Of a stretch of DNA of 15,046 nt, positions 12,210 through 15,046 are shown in pieces. This DNA is from Methylacidiphilaceae bacterium UBA1321 (GTDB lineage Bacteria; Verrucomicrobiota; Verrucomicrobiia; Methylacidiphilales; UBA1321): positions 8,653-23,698 of the forward strand of contig DBTH01000303.1 in the NCBI GenBank assembly GCA_002306945.1, given 5' to 3'. The position numbers and the translations under genes are program-made. The notes under the pieces are model-generated. The model worked only from the letters and a program-made list of their open reading frames with translations. It was not told the origin of the DNA and ran no database searches. Each line of letters starts with the position of its first letter. Position 1 is the first letter of the stretch.

Positions 12210-13049
12210 ATGAATACTTTTCCACAGTTACCGGACGGTTTTACCGCATTGATTACCGGAGCGTCCTCCGGGTTGGGAGCGGAAATGGCGCGGCAAGTGG
12301 CGACCGAGGCCCGAGTGCTGATCCTCGTGGCGCGCCGGCTTGACCGGCTGGGTGTGCTGAAGGAGGAACTCACTCTCCAGCATCCCGACTTGCATGTTTA
12401 TCTTTGCCAGGTTGATCTGAACGATCCGAAGTCGATTGAGCAGTTGCTTGACTACCTCAAGGACAAATCGATTGCGGTCGATTTCCTCATCAATAACGCG
12501 GGGCTCGGCGATCTGGGAACTTTCCAGAGTTCCGATTGGCCGCGGGTTCGCTCCATGTTGCTGGTGAATATCGAAGCGCTTACTGCGCTGACTCACGCGT
12601 TGCTGCCCGGCATGCTCCGGCGCGGCAAGGGCGCGATACTCAATGTGGCGTCAACGGCGGGATTCCTGCCGCTGCCGACGTTCGCTGTTTACGGCGCGAC
12701 GAAGGCTTATGTCTGCAGCTTTTCCGAAGCGTTGGCGGTTGAGTTGCGCCAGAGCGGCGTGACGGTGACTTCGCTCTGCCCCGGTCCCGTCAGCACGGAG
12801 TTCGGTGAAGTGGCCACGCGACCGAATTCCCGCCGGAAATTCGCTCCGGTGAAGGCACTTTACGTTCCGGCAGTGCAGGTGGTGCGCGAGGCGCTCGATG
12901 GAGTGCGTCGCCGTAAGGTTCGCGTTATTCCCGGCGGACTTGTCCGCGCAGGTGCTCTCTTCCTCGAATTCATTCCCACTCCGGTCAAACGCTTCTTCCT
13001 TCGCTGGGCAGACCGGTTTTCCGGGCCGGAAAAACCGGTGGGAAAATAA
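12210..13049 (+). CDS. Short-chain dehydrogenase/reductase (SDR family)
   Basis: This 279-aa classical SDR is an NAD(P)-dependent oxidoreductase. The cofactor motif TGASSGLG is at 16-23, NNAG at 95-98, and the catalytic tetrad is Asn120, Ser148 (NVASTAG), Tyr161 and Lys165 (YGATK). The PGPVSTEF motif (191-198) is the usual loop after the active site. ARRLDRL after the second strand suggests preference for NADP(H). The sequence style is that of the DltE/YqjQ-like group of broad, mostly unassigned SDRs. The C-terminal part beyond about residue 245 is basic and hydrophobic (GALFLEFIPTPVKRFFLRWA), perhaps membrane-associating. AGAGGA (12194-12199) lies 10 bases before ATG 12210. It stands alone: 93 bases after the beta-helix gene and convergent with the lipoprotein at 13075. 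Confidence 0.93.
   Translation: MNTFPQLPDGFTALITGASSGLGAEMARQVATEARVLILVARRLDRLGVLKEELTLQHPDLHVYLCQVDLNDPKSIEQLLDYLKDKSIAVDFLINNAGLGDLGTFQSSDWPRVRSMLLVNIEALTALTHALLPGMLRRGKGAILNVASTAGFLPLPTFAVYGATKAYVCSFSEALAVELRQSGVTVTSLCPGPVSTEFGEVATRPNSRRKFAPVKALYVPAVQVVREALDGVRRRKVRVIPGGLVRAGALFLEFIPTPVKRFFLRWADRFSGPEKPVGK
13013..13038. repeat. Strong hairpin across the 3' end of the SDR gene
   Basis: CCGGTTTTCCG (13013-13023) pairs with CGGAAAAACCGG (13027-13038) with one bulged A and a loop of about three bases. It lies inside the last codons of the SDR gene, just before its stop and 37 bases from the convergent lipoprotein stop. No T-run follows on either strand, so it is not a standard terminator, but it may block transcripts running from either side. 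Confidence 0.4.
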
Positions 13050-13074
13050 CGCGTGGTGTGTGCGTCGGCGCAGG

Positions 13075-13557
13075 TCAATGACTTGTGCTGCTGGAGTTGT
13101 GAGAGAACGGATTGTAGGTGACGATCCGGATGTAGCCGATCTCGGGTGAGCGGCGATCTGTGGTCAACGGGCCGAAGAGTGTTTCGACATTGGCGCGGGT
13201 ACTTCTTCCGACGGTCAAACCCCTGAAGCGGCTGACGTAGAAATCGTTGACCGCGTTCAGACCGAAATCGGAGATGTAGACGGGCGGCTTGGCCAGGACA
13301 CCGTTCTTGTCGAAGAGAAAAGCAACCGAGTCGATGCCCTGGCTCGTGCTGTTGAGCATGCCGTCGGAATCGACGTAGGGAGCGTTATCGAGGCCGAGTT
13401 TCGACTGCGCACTGGAACCTTGTTCGACGACGATGGACCCGCTGTTTTTGCCGAGATCGACGGTTCTGCTCTCCGGCTGCGTGGCGCACGAGGAGAGGAC
13501 GAGCAGAGCGCCAGCGGCCACTGACGCCAATCGGGCGAAGTCGATCCCTGTTTTCAT
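13075..13557 (-). CDS. BamE/SmpA-like outer-membrane lipoprotein
   Basis: This 160-aa protein starts with a lipoprotein signal: MKTGIDFARLASVAAGALLV then LSSC, with Cys24 as the predicted lipid site. The mature N terminus (about 25-75) is polar and probably flexible. From about residue 112, GLTVGRSTRANVETLFGPLT matches the signature of the SmpA/OmlA/BamE fold (L..G.t...V..l.G.P), and IGYIRIVTYNPF would be the following strand. BamE proper serves the beta-barrel assembly machine, but BamE-like domains occur in many unrelated small lipoproteins, so a Bam role is not claimed. The tail is Ser/Asn/His-rich (NPFSHNSSSTSH). It is transcribed leftward, 62 bases after the ADP-ribosylglycohydrolase gene on the same strand, and may share its transcript. 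Confidence 0.75.
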   Translation of the reverse strand: MKTGIDFARLASVAAGALLVLSSCATQPESRTVDLGKNSGSIVVEQGSSAQSKLGLDNAPYVDSDGMLNSTSQGIDSVAFLFDKNGVLAKPPVYISDFGLNAVNDFYVSRFRGLTVGRSTRANVETLFGPLTTDRRSPEIGYIRIVTYNPFSHNSSSTSH

Positions 13558-13619
13558 GGAACGAAAACAAGGATAACGGCAAGGTCACATCAATCCAGAA
13601 ATATGTGTTGATAAATGGA

Positions 13620-15046
13620 TCAGTCTTTTAACAAAGCGAATGGCAACCACTCTTTCGATTGCGTGTTGGCGACTCCGACGACGAGGTCGGCAACGAATGA
13701 CGGCCATTCCCAAGCGACGAGAAGCTCGTGTTTCCCGGCCTTCAACGGCGCGTTGAGAGCGTAGTGGCCAGGTCCTCCGCGGTGGAACGAAGGCGCGCCC
13801 TGCGCAGGACGCCGGGAGCAAACCGGATCAGGGGAGATCGGTGTGGCGAGGATGCCGTTGACCCAGAGCCGGGTATGGGTTTGGCTCCAGGCGAGAAATT
13901 CCACGGACTCGGTTTTCTTGAGTTTGAGGGTGTAACGCAGGAGCATCACCGGAGCTTGGAAATCCCTGGCTTCCCGGCGAATCCAGTGACCGGGCAGAGT
14001 GACTTTGCTTTCCTTCGTCAGGCTGGCGGGAGCCGTATCGTTGGAGAGTGCGGAACGTTCGGCAAAGCCGATCCGCGCCGGGATCGACAGGGGCGATTTG
14101 TTGTCATTTTGCGGAGCGCGCGGGACGATCTGCTTCATCACGGGTTTCGCCTTGGCCAGTTGCTTGGACAGGCGCAGGGTGTACTGCGTCAGTTCGTTGA
14201 GATCTTTGGGGATGTTGGCGAGTTTCGTGATCTGCGGATTGAGGATCACGGCGGTGCCGATGGGGTTGCGCCATTTATCGGTGATCGAGCCCGGATCGAT
14301 AATGCCCAGGATCGAACCGAGCGTGGCGGCGGTGCAATCGGTGTCCATGCCGCAATTGGTGGCGATGAGAATCGATTTGCCGAAATCGCCTTCCCCGGCG
14401 AGCCAGCCGAGAATGGTGAAAGCGAGATTGGCGGCGACATCGGTGAAATTCGGATTTTCGTACGCGGCGAGAACTTCCTCGCGCACAGTCAGCCAGTCGT
14501 GGTGTTTGTCCCACGACGCGCGGGCAAGTTGGATCGCATCGCGCACCCGGCTGTTGGCGGGCAGGAAGCTGAGTCCGATGTCGATTAACTTGTCGCGGTC
14601 GCTTTCGACAAATGCGGCCGATTCGAGCGCGGCGAAAAAGACTTCGGCCCAAATTCCGTCTCCGGCGTGATCGCAGGCGGCATCGGTCCAGGCGAAAGCG
14701 GCGGCGCGCTTCGGATCACCGGGCGCGATACAGGCCCAGAGTTCGCTGCGAATGGCCGCGCCCATGCATTCCGAGAAGAAGTTGTCGACCGCTCCGAGCC
14801 GGTAACCTTTCAAACCGTAAGCGCCGTTGCGGTGGCAGATGCCGTATTCGTCCCACGGGAATTCGACATGCTTGTTCCAGGCGTCCGAGAGGATGTCTGG
14901 AGTGACCTCCTTGCAGCCGTTGTTGAGAAGATAACAAAGCCAGACGACTTGCAGATCGAGATCGTCGTTGGGAAGAACGGAAGTGGGAACCGGATGGTAA
15001 AAAGTGAGTTTGAGCGGACCGGATTTGCCTTCGTGCGGGCCGCCGA
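13620..15046 (-). CDS. ADP-ribosylglycohydrolase-family protein with C-terminal beta-sandwich (N terminus beyond window)
   Basis: The frame is open from the right edge (last full codon 15042-15044) to TGA 13622-13620, giving 474 visible residues; the start is outside the window. ARH-type metal-binding motifs are visible: NDDLDLQVVWL (about 26-36), the central DHAGDGIWAEVFFAA, and NCGMDTDCTAATLGSILG (about 230-247), whose Asp residues ligate the Mg pair. The enzyme class removes ADP-ribose or related N/O-glycosides. After the all-helical domain come a linker and, from about residue 355, an additional beta-rich region (PGHWIRREARDFQAPVMLLR, then LWVNGI) that looks like a galactose-binding-like accessory domain. 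This two-part form is typical of Planctomycetes/Verrucomicrobia proteins that may act on sugars outside the cell. The TTG at 14813 is not the start, because family motifs continue upstream. Confidence 0.88.
   Translation of the reverse strand, partial: GGPHEGKSGPLKLTFYHPVPTSVLPNDDLDLQVVWLCYLLNNGCKEVTPDILSDAWNKHVEFPWDEYGICHRNGAYGLKGYRLGAVDNFFSECMGAAIRSELWACIAPGDPKRAAAFAWTDAACDHAGDGIWAEVFFAALESAAFVESDRDKLIDIGLSFLPANSRVRDAIQLARASWDKHHDWLTVREEVLAAYENPNFTDVAANLAFTILGWLAGEGDFGKSILIATNCGMDTDCTAATLGSILGIIDPGSITDKWRNPIGTAVILNPQITKLANIPKDLNELTQYTLRLSKQLAKAKPVMKQIVPRAPQNDNKSPLSIPARIGFAERSALSNDTAPASLTKESKVTLPGHWIRREARDFQAPVMLLRYTLKLKKTESVEFLAWSQTHTRLWVNGILATPISPDPVCSRRPAQGAPSFHRGGPGHYALNAPLKAGKHELLVAWEWPSFVADLVVGVANTQSKEWLPFALLKD

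Noticed and set aside
13586..13612. CACAT/ATGTG and ATCAA/TTGAT inverted repeats in the 62-base gap before the BamE-like gene
   Set aside because: Short overlapping five-base arms that compete with each other; too weak to call as operator or terminator.
1..15046. CRISPR arrays, tRNA/rRNA genes, insertion sequences, attachment sites
   Set aside because: Looked for regular direct repeats, cloverleaf-like arms, transposase motifs and terminal inverted repeats; none seen. A dedicated search (tRNAscan, IS database) was not possible.

Overview
The window is 15 kb of dense, moderately GC-rich bacterial chromosome carrying about nineteen genes. No rRNA, tRNA, insertion sequence, integrase or CRISPR array was seen. 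A member of the Planctomycetes-Verrucomicrobia-Lentisphaerae group, most likely verrucomicrobial, is the best guess. The grounds are a type II pseudopilin-like protein with an exact C-terminal H-X9-DG motif, an exported two-domain ADP-ribosylglycohydrolase of the kind common in that group, and many starts without a clear Shine-Dalgarno sequence. This is inference from protein style, not from a marker gene.

Layout. (1) 1-258: tail of a receiver domain, probably the end of a hybrid histidine kinase. (2) 253-2891: a sulfane-sulfur module made of an ArsR repressor, a divergent YgaP-like membrane rhodanese and a CoA-disulfide/polysulfide reductase with a C-terminal rhodanese domain; a 30-bp dyad lies between the divergent genes. 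(3) 2925-5089: a metallo-beta-lactamase-fold hydrolase, a DUF134 DNA-binding protein, a hotdog thioesterase and a NifX/NifB-like cofactor-binding protein. DUF134, NifX-like and MBL-fold genes travel together in many anaerobes. (4) 5165-8679: a LysR regulator and a YeiH-family transporter (the arrangement of E. coli yeiE/yeiH, with an LTTR-like box between them), then ModD, a NadC-like pyrophosphorylase, and a small SAM methyltransferase. (5) 8680-9014: noncoding, with a stable hairpin, a 12-bp palindrome and four helically phased G-tracts. (6) 9015-12116: five consecutive genes for exported proteins, four of them with Gly/Pro-rich low-complexity segments: a membrane-anchored protein, a pseudopilin, a 54-aa lipoprotein, a proline-rich secreted protein and a 457-aa beta-helix protein. 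(7) 12210-15046: a short-chain dehydrogenase, then on the minus strand a BamE-like lipoprotein and an ADP-ribosylglycohydrolase cut by the right edge.

How they may work together. Regions 2-4 read as a sulfur and metal-cofactor island: persulfide sensing and detoxification, a sulfite-type regulator with a presumed sulfur-oxyanion exporter, and Mo/Fe-cofactor-related proteins. Region 6 is the best candidate for an undescribed system, a cell-surface or appendage locus: the first three genes overlap by ATGA junctions and the last two share a duplicated signal-peptide sequence.
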